A DNA stretch of 29,045 bases from a virus. The stretch's first letter is position 1, and every line of letters begins with the position of its first letter. The stretch spans positions 1 through 29,045 of IMG/VR virus record IMGVR_UViG_3300045999_008713, one strand, 5' to 3'. The notes beneath the pieces were generated by a model. It saw only the letters and a program-made list of their open reading frames with translations. It made no database searches and was not told the DNA's origin. This document shows positions 1 to 8,319 of this stretch, in pieces. The position numbers were made by a program, and so were the translations under genes.

Positions 1-11
1 AATTAGAAATC

Positions 12-37
12 AACACACGGGGGCGACCCCGTGTGTT
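12..37 (+). promoter_or_regulatory. Leader hairpin with GNRA tetraloop upstream of uvsX
   Basis: Bases 12-22 and 27-37 are perfect reverse complements (11 bp, GC-rich inner half) closing a GCGA loop, a stable GNRA tetraloop. No T-run follows, so it is not a typical intrinsic terminator for the upstream gene. It sits just before the uvsX Shine-Dalgarno sequence (GAAAGG, about 46-51). It may be an mRNA-stabilising or processing element in the uvsX leader, or a terminator without a U tract. The structure is seen directly; the role is inferred. Confidence 0.65.
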
Positions 38-57
38 CCTATCTCGAAAGGTAAAAC

Positions 58-1113
58 ATGGGGAAACCATTTGACGTTTCAAAATTTCGCAAAGAAATTA
101 CCAAAAGCATTGACGGCCTCAGCATAGGCTTCAACGATCCCACTGACTGGGTTTCCACAGGCAACTATGCCTTGAATTATTTGATCTCAGGCGATTTCAA
201 TCGCGGCATTCCCTTGGGCAAGGTCACTGTGTTTGCTGGCGAATCCGGTGCTGGCAAAAGCTATATCTGCTCTGGCAACATCATCAAGAACGCACAAGAA
301 CAAGGCATCTTTGTGGTGCTGATTGATAGTGAAAACGCACTGGACGAAGACTGGCTCAAAGCACTTGGTGTTGACACTTCAGAAAGCAAACTGCTCAAAT
401 TGAGCATGGCCATGATTGATGATGTGGCCAAGACCATTTCAACATTCATGTCAGATTACAAGGCCTTGGCCGAAGGCGAGCGTCCCAAAGTCATGTTTGT
501 GATTGACTCACTGGGCATGTTGCTAACGCCCACTGATGTGAACCAGTTTGATGCAGGCGAAATGAAGGGTGATCTAGGACGTAAACCCAAAGCTCTCACT
601 GCCTTGGTGCGCAACTGTGTGAACATGTTTGGTTCATACAATGTGGGGCTGGTTTGTACCAACCACACCTACGCATCACAGGATATGTTTGACCCTGATG
701 ATAAAATCTCCGGCGGTCAAGGTTTCATTTACGCCAGCTCAATTGTTGTGGCCATGAAGAAACTCAAACTCAAAGAGGATGAGGACGGCAACAAGATTTC
801 AGAAGTCATGGGTATTCGTAGTGCCTGCAAGGTCATGAAAACTCGCTATGCCAAACCTTTTGAAGGTGTACAGGTCAAGATTCCATATGAAACTGGCATG
901 AACCCTTATTCTGGACTCACAGACTTGGCAGAGAAAAAAGGCCTGCTGAAAAAAGATGGTAACCGATTGATGTTTGTGACCTCTGATGGCGAAATCATCA
1001 AGTTCTTCCGCAAAGGTTGGGAGAACAACGAAGATGGTTGCTTGGACCGGCTCATGGCAGATTTTAAAAATCAGAAAGAAACGGTAAGTACCTCTGAGGA
1101 GGACACAGAATGA
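58..1113 (+). CDS. uvsX: UvsX-like RecA-family recombinase
   Basis: Strand-exchange ATPase of the RecA/UvsX family. In T4 it coats ssDNA with the help of UvsY and drives recombination-dependent replication and repair. The 351-residue protein has Walker A GESGAGKS at residues 61-68, a Walker B strand VMFVIDS around 145-151, and a UvsX-like core with NHTYAS followed by SGGQG and a basic region. T4 UvsX is about 390 aa, so the length is reasonable. The ATG follows a GAAAGG ribosome site by about 6 nt. It opens a plus-strand run, and its stop overlaps the next start (ATGA). A strong hairpin lies in the leader. The family call rests on motifs and overall similarity; UvsX rather than host RecA is supported by the T4-like neighbours. 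Confidence 0.93.
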   Translation: MGKPFDVSKFRKEITKSIDGLSIGFNDPTDWVSTGNYALNYLISGDFNRGIPLGKVTVFAGESGAGKSYICSGNIIKNAQEQGIFVVLIDSENALDEDWLKALGVDTSESKLLKLSMAMIDDVAKTISTFMSDYKALAEGERPKVMFVIDSLGMLLTPTDVNQFDAGEMKGDLGRKPKALTALVRNCVNMFGSYNVGLVCTNHTYASQDMFDPDDKISGGQGFIYASSIVVAMKKLKLKEDEDGNKISEVMGIRSACKVMKTRYAKPFEGVQVKIPYETGMNPYSGLTDLAEKKGLLKKDGNRLMFVTSDGEIIKFFRKGWENNEDGCLDRLMADFKNQKETVSTSEEDTE

Positions 1114-1364
1114 CCGAACAAGTTGTCAGTGAGATTTGGGGCGAGCTAAAACGATATATCAACACAGTGGACCGTACTGAAGCAGCCGAAACAGTGGTAC
1201 AGATATTGATGGACAATGATTGTGACGCTGAACAGATCAAAGAAGCATTCAAAGGCGATCGCGATATCAAGACAGCCTTGACCAGTTATCTGGACAACGA
1301 CAAGGACTATGCCGAAGACGAAGAATCTGAAGAAGATTACAACGAAGACGAATGGGATGAGTAA
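1110..1364 (+). CDS. Small acidic conserved phage protein
   Basis: An 84-residue protein of unknown function. The N-terminal two thirds look helical, with an EIWGELKRYI segment and a spaced pattern DNDCDAEQIKEAF. The last 20 residues are almost all Asp, Glu, Tyr and Asn. I recall similar short proteins in T4-like cyanophages but can attach no activity. Its ATG overlaps the uvsX stop by 4 nt, and its own stop overlaps the next gene by 1 nt (TAATG), so translation is probably coupled to uvsX. The acidic tail could mimic DNA or contact a basic recombination protein; that is speculation. Confidence 0.75.
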   Translation: MTEQVVSEIWGELKRYINTVDRTEAAETVVQILMDNDCDAEQIKEAFKGDRDIKTALTSYLDNDKDYAEDEESEEDYNEDEWDE

Positions 1365-2617
1365 TGTCTCAAAAGTTTTTTCCTATTAAAACTGATACAG
1401 CATGTCAGTTAAAATGGAACTGGAGCACTATAAAATTTTACACCGGCATTACAAGCTCTTGTCATAGGGTCAACGGTGACCCTATTTCAGTTGATACGTT
1501 TGACCAATTTCATAATACACCAAAAAAAATCAGTGATCGCAAATTGATGTTGGAAGGCACTTGGCCTTCTGGAGGATGTGAATACTGCAAAGATATTGAA
1601 AATTCTGGTGGGTTTTCAGATCGCCTATTGCATTTGACTATACCTGATCAGTCCCCAATTGAGCTTGAAACTGATTCCAGTGCAGTTTACATTACACCAA
1701 AAATCGTTGAAATTTATTTTGACAATATATGCAACATGAGCTGTTTGTATTGCTGGGATGGATTCAGTAGTAAGATACAACAAGAAAATATTCGTCATGG
1801 GCCTTTCAACAAACACGGTGTTTTGATTGATAATGGAGCAACCAAAGTCAACAACATTGAAGAATTAACACAAAAATTTTGGGATTGGCTTAAACGAAAC
1901 GGTGATAAAATTCGTTGTCTTCATATACTGGGCGGCGAACCGTTTTATCAAAAACAGTTTGAAACATGTTTGGATTTTTTTGAACATAATCCTTGCAGTC
2001 AGTTAGAACTTACTGTGGTCAGTAATTTGATGATACCTGATCTAAAGTTCCAAGACTTTATACAGCGCCTAAAAAATTTGGTACAGCGCCGGCATTTAGC
2101 AAGGTTTGACTTAACAGTCAGCATTGATTGTTTTGGTAAAGAACAAGAGTATGTGAGGTATGGATTAGATCTTGAGCAGTGGCGTCGTAACTTTGAATAT
2201 GTAGTTAGTCAAAAATGGGTCACAGTCAAGATCAATCAAACATTGTCTGCTCTCACTATTAAAACAGTGCCAGAGTTGCTCCAATATGTAAATCAGTTTA
2301 GGACCATACGCAAAATTGGTCATTACTTTAGCACCACAGTGCTTACTCATGACTTTTTACATCCAAAAATTTTTGGTGCTGGGTTTTTTGACAATGATTT
2401 TACTCATATAATACGCAACATGCCTGGTGATACCCCAGAACAAATTACCGCGCAAAAATACATGCAAGGAATACAACAGCAACTCAACGTTCAATGTCGT
2501 AACCAAGAAAAAATAAATCAACTGGCAATTTTTCTTGACGAAATTGATCGAAGAAGAAACTTGAATTGGAGACAGACGTTTCCGTGGTTGGAAAGAGAAA
2601 TAGAACATGTGGTATAG
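1364..2617 (+). CDS. Twitch-type radical SAM protein, class A (copy 1)
   Basis: A 417-residue radical SAM protein. The [4Fe-4S]/SAM motif CNMSCLYC gives Cys123, Cys127 and Cys130. LGGEPF around residue 190 is the GGE SAM-contacting motif, and a later SIDC strand fits the TIM-barrel core. Upstream are CQLKW (near 14-18), a TSSCH element (near 30-34) and SGGCEYC (near 69-75), the N-terminal cysteine-rich part of phage proteins annotated as twitch domain-containing radical SAM proteins. The substrate is unknown. It shares the CxxKW/SCH signature and length with the protein at 14788-16092, and differs from the shorter class at 13676 and 26261. It lies between uvsX and the uvsY-like gene, and looks more AT-rich than uvsX, consistent with an inserted accessory gene. 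Confidence 0.85.
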   Translation: MSQKFFPIKTDTACQLKWNWSTIKFYTGITSSCHRVNGDPISVDTFDQFHNTPKKISDRKLMLEGTWPSGGCEYCKDIENSGGFSDRLLHLTIPDQSPIELETDSSAVYITPKIVEIYFDNICNMSCLYCWDGFSSKIQQENIRHGPFNKHGVLIDNGATKVNNIEELTQKFWDWLKRNGDKIRCLHILGGEPFYQKQFETCLDFFEHNPCSQLELTVVSNLMIPDLKFQDFIQRLKNLVQRRHLARFDLTVSIDCFGKEQEYVRYGLDLEQWRRNFEYVVSQKWVTVKINQTLSALTIKTVPELLQYVNQFRTIRKIGHYFSTTVLTHDFLHPKIFGAGFFDNDFTHIIRNMPGDTPEQITAQKYMQGIQQQLNVQCRNQEKINQLAIFLDEIDRRRNLNWRQTFPWLEREIEHVV

Positions 2618-3059
2618 TCGCGTAGTTGCTGGCCTGGATGCTATTCCAGACTTCATAGCTCACTATGAACGCGAACTTGAAGAAGCCAAACGCGAATGTA
2701 AAATTGGTGGCCTGGTCGAACGCAACATCAAAGAACTACCTGGTCACACTGAACACAGATTCAATCAACTGCAAGAGATAGAAGCTGTGTTACAATACCT
2801 AAATATTCAGTTACGCAAAATTCGTAGAAAACATTTTCAGAAATACCTTGAAGCATATGCTCGCGCACTTACCAGTAGAGATGCCGAAAAGTATGTGGAT
2901 GGCGAAGACGAAGTCATAGATTTTGAAACCATTATCAATGAAGTGGCTTTGCTGCGCAATCGTTGGCTAGGAGTGATGAAAGGTCTTGAAACCAAACAGT
3001 GGCAAATGGGTCACATTGTACGACTGCGCACTGCTGGCATGGAAGACATTCAAGTGTAA
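2607..3059 (+). CDS. uvsY: UvsY-like recombination mediator (probable)
   Basis: A 150-residue, charged, mostly helical protein. The middle holds a basic segment (LRKIRRKHFQKYLEAYAR, about residues 69-86), then a linker with DAEKYVDGEDE. The C-terminal helix runs LRNRWLGVMKGLE and ends MGHIVRLRTAGMED. This order (basic helix, Y/K/G-rich linker, long helix, closing I-x-R-element and final G) resembles T4 UvsY (137 aa), which loads UvsX onto gp32-coated ssDNA. Location in the same transcription run as uvsX supports it. It overlaps the preceding gene by 11 nt and the next by 1 nt. The call is from pattern and context, not close identity, so a different small replication protein remains possible. 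Confidence 0.6.
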   Translation: MWYSRVVAGLDAIPDFIAHYERELEEAKRECKIGGLVERNIKELPGHTEHRFNQLQEIEAVLQYLNIQLRKIRRKHFQKYLEAYARALTSRDAEKYVDGEDEVIDFETIINEVALLRNRWLGVMKGLETKQWQMGHIVRLRTAGMEDIQV

Positions 3060-3553
3060 TGTTCAAAGAGCTTTTGCCCAAATACGATCTGGTACACAGC
3101 TTTGTAGACCAGTACCAGCCCGCCAGTGTTGTGGACTGGGGCTGTGCCAATGGAAATTTGTTGGCCAGACTGGCCAATGATTTTGGCATAGAACAACTGC
3201 AAGGCTTTGATCCCAACAATGTCCGATACAACACAGTGCCGCCGGGAATATATGATTGCATGGTCAGCTGTGATGTGATTGAACATTTTGAGCCTGATCA
3301 ATTAGATGCCACATTGAAATTGATGCAGAGCAAATTTCGAAAAGCAGCCTTTTTAATCATTGCGTGTTATCCAGCAAAGAAGCATTTGCCTGATGGACGC
3401 AATGCGCACTTGATTGTGCAAAACTGTGCCTGGTGGTTGCACAAAATACAAACACAGTTTGATCAGTGTCAACTGACCTGGTGGCAAGCAGCAGACTACC
3501 CCAGCCGAGCAGGCCCCAAACCCGAGCTGAGATTAATTTTGGAACGCAATTGA
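3059..3553 (+). CDS. Class I SAM-dependent methyltransferase
   Basis: A 164-residue small-molecule-type methyltransferase. Motif I is VVDWGCANG (about residues 24-32), a standard Rossmann SAM-binding loop. An acidic residue follows in QGFDPNN, and VSCDVIEHF (about 69-77) is the post-motif II signature of the Methyltransf_11/23 group. The start chosen is the ATG at 3059, which overlaps the upstream stop by 1 nt (TAATG); the longer in-frame start at 2999 would lie deep inside the uvsY-like gene. It is the first gene of the sugar/glycan island, so a sugar or lipid-like acceptor is a reasonable guess, but no acceptor can be read from the sequence. Confidence 0.8.
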   Translation: MFKELLPKYDLVHSFVDQYQPASVVDWGCANGNLLARLANDFGIEQLQGFDPNNVRYNTVPPGIYDCMVSCDVIEHFEPDQLDATLKLMQSKFRKAAFLIIACYPAKKHLPDGRNAHLIVQNCAWWLHKIQTQFDQCQLTWWQAADYPSRAGPKPELRLILERN

Positions 3554-3559
3554 ATGCAG

Positions 3560-3565
3560 TAAATA
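3560..3565 (+). promoter_or_regulatory. T4-late-like TAAATA box
   Basis: TAAATA sits exactly 5 nt before the ATG at 3571 and is flanked by GCAG/CTGC, a short inverted repeat. With T4 late-promoter geometry (box ending at -6) the A of the ATG would be +1. The box lies in the 17-nt gap between two genes. The motif is short and could be chance. Confidence 0.4.
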
Positions 3566-3570
3566 GCTGC

Positions 3571-4332
3571 ATGAAAATTGTACTTGTAACCGGTGGGTTT
3601 GATCCTGTGCACTCAGGACACATTGCTTATTTCAAAGCAGCTCGCACCCTGGGCGATCAACTCATGGTGGGTCTCAACAGCGACGAATGGCTAGCCAGAA
3701 AGAAAGGCCGTGCATTCATGCCTTGGAACGAACGCCTGGCCGTGATCAACAATCTCAGCATGGTAGACGAAGTTTACACATTTGATGATAGCGACGGGTC
3801 GGCCAAGCATTTTATACAACAGGTCCGAGCACACTACCCCAACGCCCAGTTGATTTTTGCCAATGGCGGTGACCGCACTGCCAAGAATATACCAGAAATG
3901 GATGTTGAAGATTCCAACATTGAGTTTGTGTTTGGTGTGGGCGGCGAAGACAAAAAAAACAGCAGCAGCTGGATCTTGGAAGAATGGAAAAAACCCAAAA
4001 CTGACCGAGCCTGGGGCTATTATCGTGTGTTACACGAAGTGGGTGACCATACCAAGCTGAAAGAACTCACTGTGATGCCAAAAACTTGCCTGAGCATGCA
4101 ACGTCATGACCAGCGAGCAGAGTTCTGGTTTGTGGCCGAAGGTGAGGCCACTGTGTACACTCTAGATGTCAGTACAGACAGAGATCTCAAAGACAGCATG
4201 ACTGTGCATGAGTCATGTTGGATCAAACGCAACGAGTGGCATCAACTGTGCAATGAAACTGATCAACCATTGAAGTTAATTGAAATACAGTTTGGTGATA
4301 ACTGTGTCGAAGAGGACATTGAACGACGATGA
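3571..4332 (+). CDS. Nucleotidyltransferase-cupin fusion
   Basis: A 253-residue two-domain protein. Residues 1-about 140 are a cytidylyltransferase-type HIGH-superfamily domain: GGFDPVHSGHI (HxGH, His14-His17), GLNSDEW, WNERLAVI and a late KKNSSSWIL element. This group charges sugars or polyols with CMP/ADP (RfaE C-domain, TagD-like). From about residue 146 (WGYYRVLHE) to the end is a cupin of the mannose-6-phosphate isomerase/ManC C-terminal type: KELTVMPKTCLSMQRHDQ, EFWFVAEGEA and HQL. The fusion suggests one protein that activates and isomerises or binds a sugar. The ATG at 3571 is preferred because the longer in-frame start at 3466 overlaps the methyltransferase and HxGH then falls at the normal distance from the N-terminus. 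Confidence 0.85.
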   Translation: MKIVLVTGGFDPVHSGHIAYFKAARTLGDQLMVGLNSDEWLARKKGRAFMPWNERLAVINNLSMVDEVYTFDDSDGSAKHFIQQVRAHYPNAQLIFANGGDRTAKNIPEMDVEDSNIEFVFGVGGEDKKNSSSWILEEWKKPKTDRAWGYYRVLHEVGDHTKLKELTVMPKTCLSMQRHDQRAEFWFVAEGEATVYTLDVSTDRDLKDSMTVHESCWIKRNEWHQLCNETDQPLKLIEIQFGDNCVEEDIERR

Positions 4333-5015
4333 ACAATCTCATACCTGTGTTTGTGGGCTATGACCCTAGAGAAGCCATTGCTTACCATGTGTGTGTAAAC
4401 AGTATCATACGCAATGCATCAGCGCCTGTGGCCATTGTGCCTGTGGCATTGAATCTCTTCAAAGATTATTCGGAGACACACACAGATGGTTCTAATCATT
4501 TCATATACACTCGTTTTTTAGTGCCATATCTAATGAGGTGGACTGGCAAAGCCATCTTCATTGATGGTGACATGATTGTGCGAGGGGACGTTGTGGAGTT
4601 GTACAACAGTTTGCCGCTGGACAAAGATGTTGCAGTGGTCAAACACGATTATAAAACTCGTATGCCAGTGAAATATCTTGGTGCCAAGAACGAAGATTAT
4701 CCCAGGAAAAATTGGAGTTCGGTGATTGTGTGGAACTGTGCCAGTTTTCCCAATAGAAAACTCACTCCTGAATTTATCATGAAGGCCACAGGCGCTGAAC
4801 TGCACAGATTTTCCTGGCTCGGCGATGATCGTATAGCTGAATTACCACCTGAGTGGAACTGGCTTCCCGACGAGTACGGCCCTAACCCCAATGCCAAGTT
4901 ATTGCATTACACGCTGGGCACTCCTTGTTTTGCAGAGTTTGCTGACACGCCGCAGGGAGAAGAATGGCATCGTGAACGCATTCTTACAGAATATTGTCAA
5001 CAAACACAGTTATGA
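4329..5015 (+). CDS. GT-A glycosyltransferase (GT8-like)
   Basis: A 228-residue nucleotide-sugar-dependent transferase. The N-terminus VFVGYDPREAIAYHVCVNSI resembles GT8-like proteins. The metal-binding DxD motif is DGD at residues 79-81, within FIDGDMIV. WNCASF near 138 and the C-terminal LLHYTLGTPCF fit acceptor-side loops of the family. It is short for a GT8 enzyme, as is common in phages. The start overlaps the upstream stop by 4 nt (ATGA), and the stop overlaps the next gene by 4 nt. Product and acceptor are unknown. Confidence 0.82.
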   Translation: MNNLIPVFVGYDPREAIAYHVCVNSIIRNASAPVAIVPVALNLFKDYSETHTDGSNHFIYTRFLVPYLMRWTGKAIFIDGDMIVRGDVVELYNSLPLDKDVAVVKHDYKTRMPVKYLGAKNEDYPRKNWSSVIVWNCASFPNRKLTPEFIMKATGAELHRFSWLGDDRIAELPPEWNWLPDEYGPNPNAKLLHYTLGTPCFAEFADTPQGEEWHRERILTEYCQQTQL

Positions 5016-5986
5016 GCAACGAGCCTGATCAAGAAGAATTGGCACCACTGCCAAGGTCAAAGTATGACATGGTGCCCAAAGAAATCTCAGATATCTTTGA
5101 CGATATTTTGAAATGGCGTGTGGATCCCTGGAATTATTATTATGGAGTAACCATTGATCACATTGTGCAGAAATTGCATGATTTGAACAACGGTGCTGTG
5201 GCAGCCATAGACAGTGAATTTAGATACACTGAGAAAGGTCATATGTACGATCCCATTATGCAAAGTTTTATTCAAGGATCAGGAGGCCGAATCAGCACCT
5301 GGTCCAAAGAAGAAAACAATCTTACTCCAGTGGTACTGCGCGGCATAACCAAACGCAAACAGATGGATGCGTGCCGCGCAGCTGGTCGAAATTTTTATTA
5401 CATTGACACTGGATACTTTGGCAATGGCAAGAAAAAAACTTACCATCGTGTCACACTCAACGATGTGCAAAATTTTGGACCCATTATTGAACGTCCAGCT
5501 GATCGCGTGGAAAAATGCAATATCACAATTTCAAAATTTCGCAAAGACGGCAGTAAGATTTTGTTAGCTCCGCCCAGTCAGAAGTTATTGAATCTCTATG
5601 ACATAGACTTGGAGCAGTGGATGCAACAAACCATTGCCGAACTTAAACAGCACACTGACAGAGAAATTGTTATCAGACTCAAACAAGGTAGGTCTGTGCG
5701 TCAAAGCACTGACACCATGCAAATGGCTCTTGAACAAGACATTTGGTGCTTGGTCACCTACAGCAGCATTGCTGCTGGTGAAGCGCTGTTGTGCGGTAAA
5801 CCAGCCATAACTCTTGGCCCCAATGCTGCCGGAATGTTGTGCAGCAATAGTCTCAGTGAAATTGAGAATCCGTTTGTGCCTACTACAGATCAAGTTGAAG
5901 CCTGGGCCAGGCACATAGCGTATTGTCAGTTCACTGAACCAGAAATGCGTGATGGCACAGCATGGCGGATTCTAAATGACCATTGA
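5012..5986 (+). CDS. GT-B-like glycosyltransferase family member 1
   Basis: A protein of about 324 residues from the ATG at 5012, which overlaps the upstream stop (ATGA); an in-frame start at 4994 is less likely. Landmarks shared with four other proteins in this window are IDTGYFGN, then a mid-region IVIRLKQGR, then VTYSSIAAGEALLCGKPAI (a donor-site-like loop seen in capsule/LPS transferases of the KpsS/KpsC kind), then IENPFVP and a closing QFTEPEMRDGTA. These suggest the C-terminal half of a GT-B fold. No substrate can be read. The family call is inference from the loop and the context; the paralogy with 5976, 6899, 8309 and 9900 is seen directly. Confidence 0.65.
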   Translation: MSNEPDQEELAPLPRSKYDMVPKEISDIFDDILKWRVDPWNYYYGVTIDHIVQKLHDLNNGAVAAIDSEFRYTEKGHMYDPIMQSFIQGSGGRISTWSKEENNLTPVVLRGITKRKQMDACRAAGRNFYYIDTGYFGNGKKKTYHRVTLNDVQNFGPIIERPADRVEKCNITISKFRKDGSKILLAPPSQKLLNLYDIDLEQWMQQTIAELKQHTDREIVIRLKQGRSVRQSTDTMQMALEQDIWCLVTYSSIAAGEALLCGKPAITLGPNAAGMLCSNSLSEIENPFVPTTDQVEAWARHIAYCQFTEPEMRDGTAWRILNDH

Positions 5987-6908
5987 TTGTGTTTCTTATG
6001 TGAGCAGTGTGGCCAATCCTAACAAGCATGGTCGCAAAATAGAGTGTCTAGAAGCCATGGCACATGGTGTGCTGGTGTCTGGCAAAACTTGTGTCATTGA
6101 GCGAGAGTACAAATACACTCCTAGCAAACTGGCAGTGATGTTGGGGTGGGCAACTACCAACACTGGCGGCCGCAACATTGCATTGCGTAAGCAAATCATT
6201 GCTGAACAGCAAAAATATGGCTATAAAACCATGTGCATCGATGCCAGCTGTTTCAAATATCTAGACAATCATGGCACTTACTTGCGTTACAGCATTGGTG
6301 GACCTTTTTATGATCGGGCAGAATATGCCAATGCCAACAGCGGACCAGAAAAATGGAATGAAATCAGTTCAGCGTTGAATCTGATCATGGAACCACCAAG
6401 ATTGAAAAAATCAGGTTACATCTTGATTTGCATGCAACGCGATGGCGGGTTTGCCATGAAAACGCTGGACCCCATGGTGTGGTTAAAAAACAAAGTTGAT
6501 GCAATAAGAAAAGTTACAAATCGAAAAATTTATATTAGGCCACATCCAGGGCAGTATAGTATGAAAGATTTCGAGATGTACACCGGAATCAATGGTAAAA
6601 GACTGAGCTGCACAGTGGTAGAGCCCACTAGATCACGGCTGATTGATGATTTGCAACATGCTCATACTGCGGTATTTTTCAACAGTTCGGCCAGTGTAGC
6701 CGCTGTGTTGGCAGGTGTGCCTATTTTTGTTGATGACAACAGTTGTGTGGCATGGGATGTTGCCAATCACGACATAGCCAGTATTGAACATCCTACTTTG
6801 ATCAATGATGAGCGTTACCAATGGATCTGGAACTTGAGTGCAGCACACTGGAGTGATCAAGACGCTCGCAGCGGCAAAATTTATCAAAAATTTTTGCCTT
6901 ACATCTGA
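5976..6908 (+). CDS. GT-B-like glycosyltransferase family member 2 (divergent)
   Basis: A 310-residue protein. It shares the C-terminal half of the local family: IYIRPHPGQY, HAHTAVFFNSSASVAAVLAGVPIFV, DVANHDIASIEHP and an aromatic C-terminus. RPHP plus the NSSxSVxAxLAGVP loop is typical of capsule-type transferases. The N-terminal part differs, with a TKC-less MCIDASCFKYL in place of the DxGYFG element of members 1, 3 and 4. It overlaps the previous gene by 11 nt. Its end overlaps by 10 nt the end of the minus-strand gene at 6899, so the two operons collide tail to tail. Confidence 0.6.
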   Translation: MTIDCVSYVSSVANPNKHGRKIECLEAMAHGVLVSGKTCVIEREYKYTPSKLAVMLGWATTNTGGRNIALRKQIIAEQQKYGYKTMCIDASCFKYLDNHGTYLRYSIGGPFYDRAEYANANSGPEKWNEISSALNLIMEPPRLKKSGYILICMQRDGGFAMKTLDPMVWLKNKVDAIRKVTNRKIYIRPHPGQYSMKDFEMYTGINGKRLSCTVVEPTRSRLIDDLQHAHTAVFFNSSASVAAVLAGVPIFVDDNSCVAWDVANHDIASIEHPTLINDERYQWIWNLSAAHWSDQDARSGKIYQKFLPYI

Positions 6909-7669
6909 TAAAGTTCTACAAGATCTGCTGGTCGGGTGGAAGCAAACTCTTCAGGAGTGAATTGACTCCAGCACACATGATCCCACCAGTCGTCTCGGTT
7001 GGGAAAATCAAAGTTTTGAAGATATCGAAGATCACCGGTGAGCAAAGTGCTGATCGACAAATCTACAGTAAAGCCAGGAACTCCCAACAGATTGGCCTCA
7101 GCACAGCTCATGGTGCGTTCACCGACCACAGCGTGTGCTCGTTCCAATTGCAGTTTAAAATTTTGAAATCTAGATTGAGATCCAATTTTTTTACGCCAAA
7201 CTATGGGCCCAGACCAATATGGCTCAATGGCACGCTGCATCCTGTTGCACCATTGGCTTAGGGTTTCTCCTGTGCGTTGAAGCAATAGTTTTTCCACTGG
7301 CATGGGCACCAGGATGTACTCTCCAGGCGTACGGCGCCAATTACCAATAGGCGGATCTGCAAATAAATGAGTTCTTGAATAAGGGCGCGATTTGATTTTG
7401 ACATTGTGATGACCACAGTATGTTACTCGGCGTGTGGTACGTTTGGGTTGATCAGGACCCCAGTAACCGTAGTCAATTTCAATGTATGGACGGCCTTCAG
7501 CAATGTATTCTTTCAATGGTGACCACCAAGGAGCAAAGTGCGACACAACCAAGCAATGATGATCAGGTACCTGAGCCACACGATCAACGGTGACCATGCC
7601 TTTTTTACGCCATGGTTCCAGAGTCCAAGAAAATCCTTGAAAAAGATCCCTGCTCCATGCGTAGTGCAT
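6899..7669 (-). CDS. GT-B-like glycosyltransferase family member 3
   Basis: A 256-residue protein, last gene of the minus operon. Shared features are EIDYGYWGPD (the DxGY[FW]G element), a mid-region PIVWRKKIG, HAVVGERTMSCAEANLLGVPGF (the SxAxxEAxLxGVP loop) and WSQFTPEEFASTR near the end. The usual RPHP or IRxR stretch is reduced to VWRKK, and the residue before the AxxEA loop is Met-Ser-Cys instead of Asn-Ser-Ile, so the active site may be altered. The start abuts the FkbM gene stop (1-nt overlap), so it is translationally coupled. Confidence 0.6.
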   Translation of the reverse strand: MHYAWSRDLFQGFSWTLEPWRKKGMVTVDRVAQVPDHHCLVVSHFAPWWSPLKEYIAEGRPYIEIDYGYWGPDQPKRTTRRVTYCGHHNVKIKSRPYSRTHLFADPPIGNWRRTPGEYILVPMPVEKLLLQRTGETLSQWCNRMQRAIEPYWSGPIVWRKKIGSQSRFQNFKLQLERAHAVVGERTMSCAEANLLGVPGFTVDLSISTLLTGDLRYLQNFDFPNRDDWWDHVCWSQFTPEEFASTRPADLVELYQM

Positions 7670-8319
7670 TACCAGCCCATGATCCAGTCATCTTTGACTT
7701 GGTCAAGTTTGATCATGCCCCAACTTTTCAGCAGATCTATGGCAGCAAATTGCCCATACTGTGAGCTGTAAGCATCATGAGGTTTTTGTTCAATCACAAT
7801 CACTGGCCGGCAACGGGCCACAGTGTTTGCAGCACCTTGCAGCACACGATATTCGAACCCTTCGCAGTCTAATTTGATATAGTCTACATACTGGTAATTA
7901 AAACTGTCTAAGGTGCGCACTGTTGTGGTACCTTGTCCCATGCTGTTGGGATCAATGTGAGTGTGTCCAGTGTTGCCTTCGGTGATGTTCATGTTGGCCG
8001 TGGTGTTTTCATTGCCTAGAGCTACACTGTGCAGCAGCAAATTTGATGCAGTGACATTTTTTGTCAGGCATTCATGAAACATTGACACTGGCTCATAAGC
8101 AATCACTGAGTCAAAATGCTGGACCAGGCTGCGAGTCCACAACCCTACATTGGCACCTACGTCCAACGCTACTCTACGATTTTTGCAAAGCTGGATACTG
8201 AGATCTCTAACTTTGTGTTGATACTCGGCAGGACCACCTTTGTCTACACTTTTTTTCAACATTTTGGGAAAATGTGATTCAATGTCAGGGAACCACCAAC
8301 CATAATCCTCACGCATCAA
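7669..8319 (-). CDS. FkbM-family SAM-dependent methyltransferase
   Basis: A 216-residue methyltransferase. Motif I is ALDVGANVG (residues 51-59), followed by VIAYEPV with the ribose-binding acidic residue. TTTVRTLDSF and DYIKLDCEGFEYRVLQGA are the hallmark motifs of the FkbM family, which O-methylates sugars and other hydroxylated substrates. IVIEQKPHD follows. It overlaps the upstream gene by 11 nt and the downstream one by 1 nt, so it belongs to the glycan operon. Sugar O-methylation is the natural inference. Confidence 0.9.
   Translation of the reverse strand: MMREDYGWWFPDIESHFPKMLKKSVDKGGPAEYQHKVRDLSIQLCKNRRVALDVGANVGLWTRSLVQHFDSVIAYEPVSMFHECLTKNVTASNLLLHSVALGNENTTANMNITEGNTGHTHIDPNSMGQGTTTVRTLDSFNYQYVDYIKLDCEGFEYRVLQGAANTVARCRPVIVIEQKPHDAYSSQYGQFAAIDLLKSWGMIKLDQVKDDWIMGW

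Noticed and set aside
2999-3058. Upstream in-frame start for the methyltransferase
   Set aside because: It would bury 60 nt in the UvsY-like gene; the ATG at 3059 overlapping the stop (TAATG) fits the local pattern.
3466-3570. Upstream in-frame start for the nucleotidyltransferase-cupin
   Set aside because: Adds 35 non-family residues inside the methyltransferase; HxGH is correctly spaced from the 3571 ATG.
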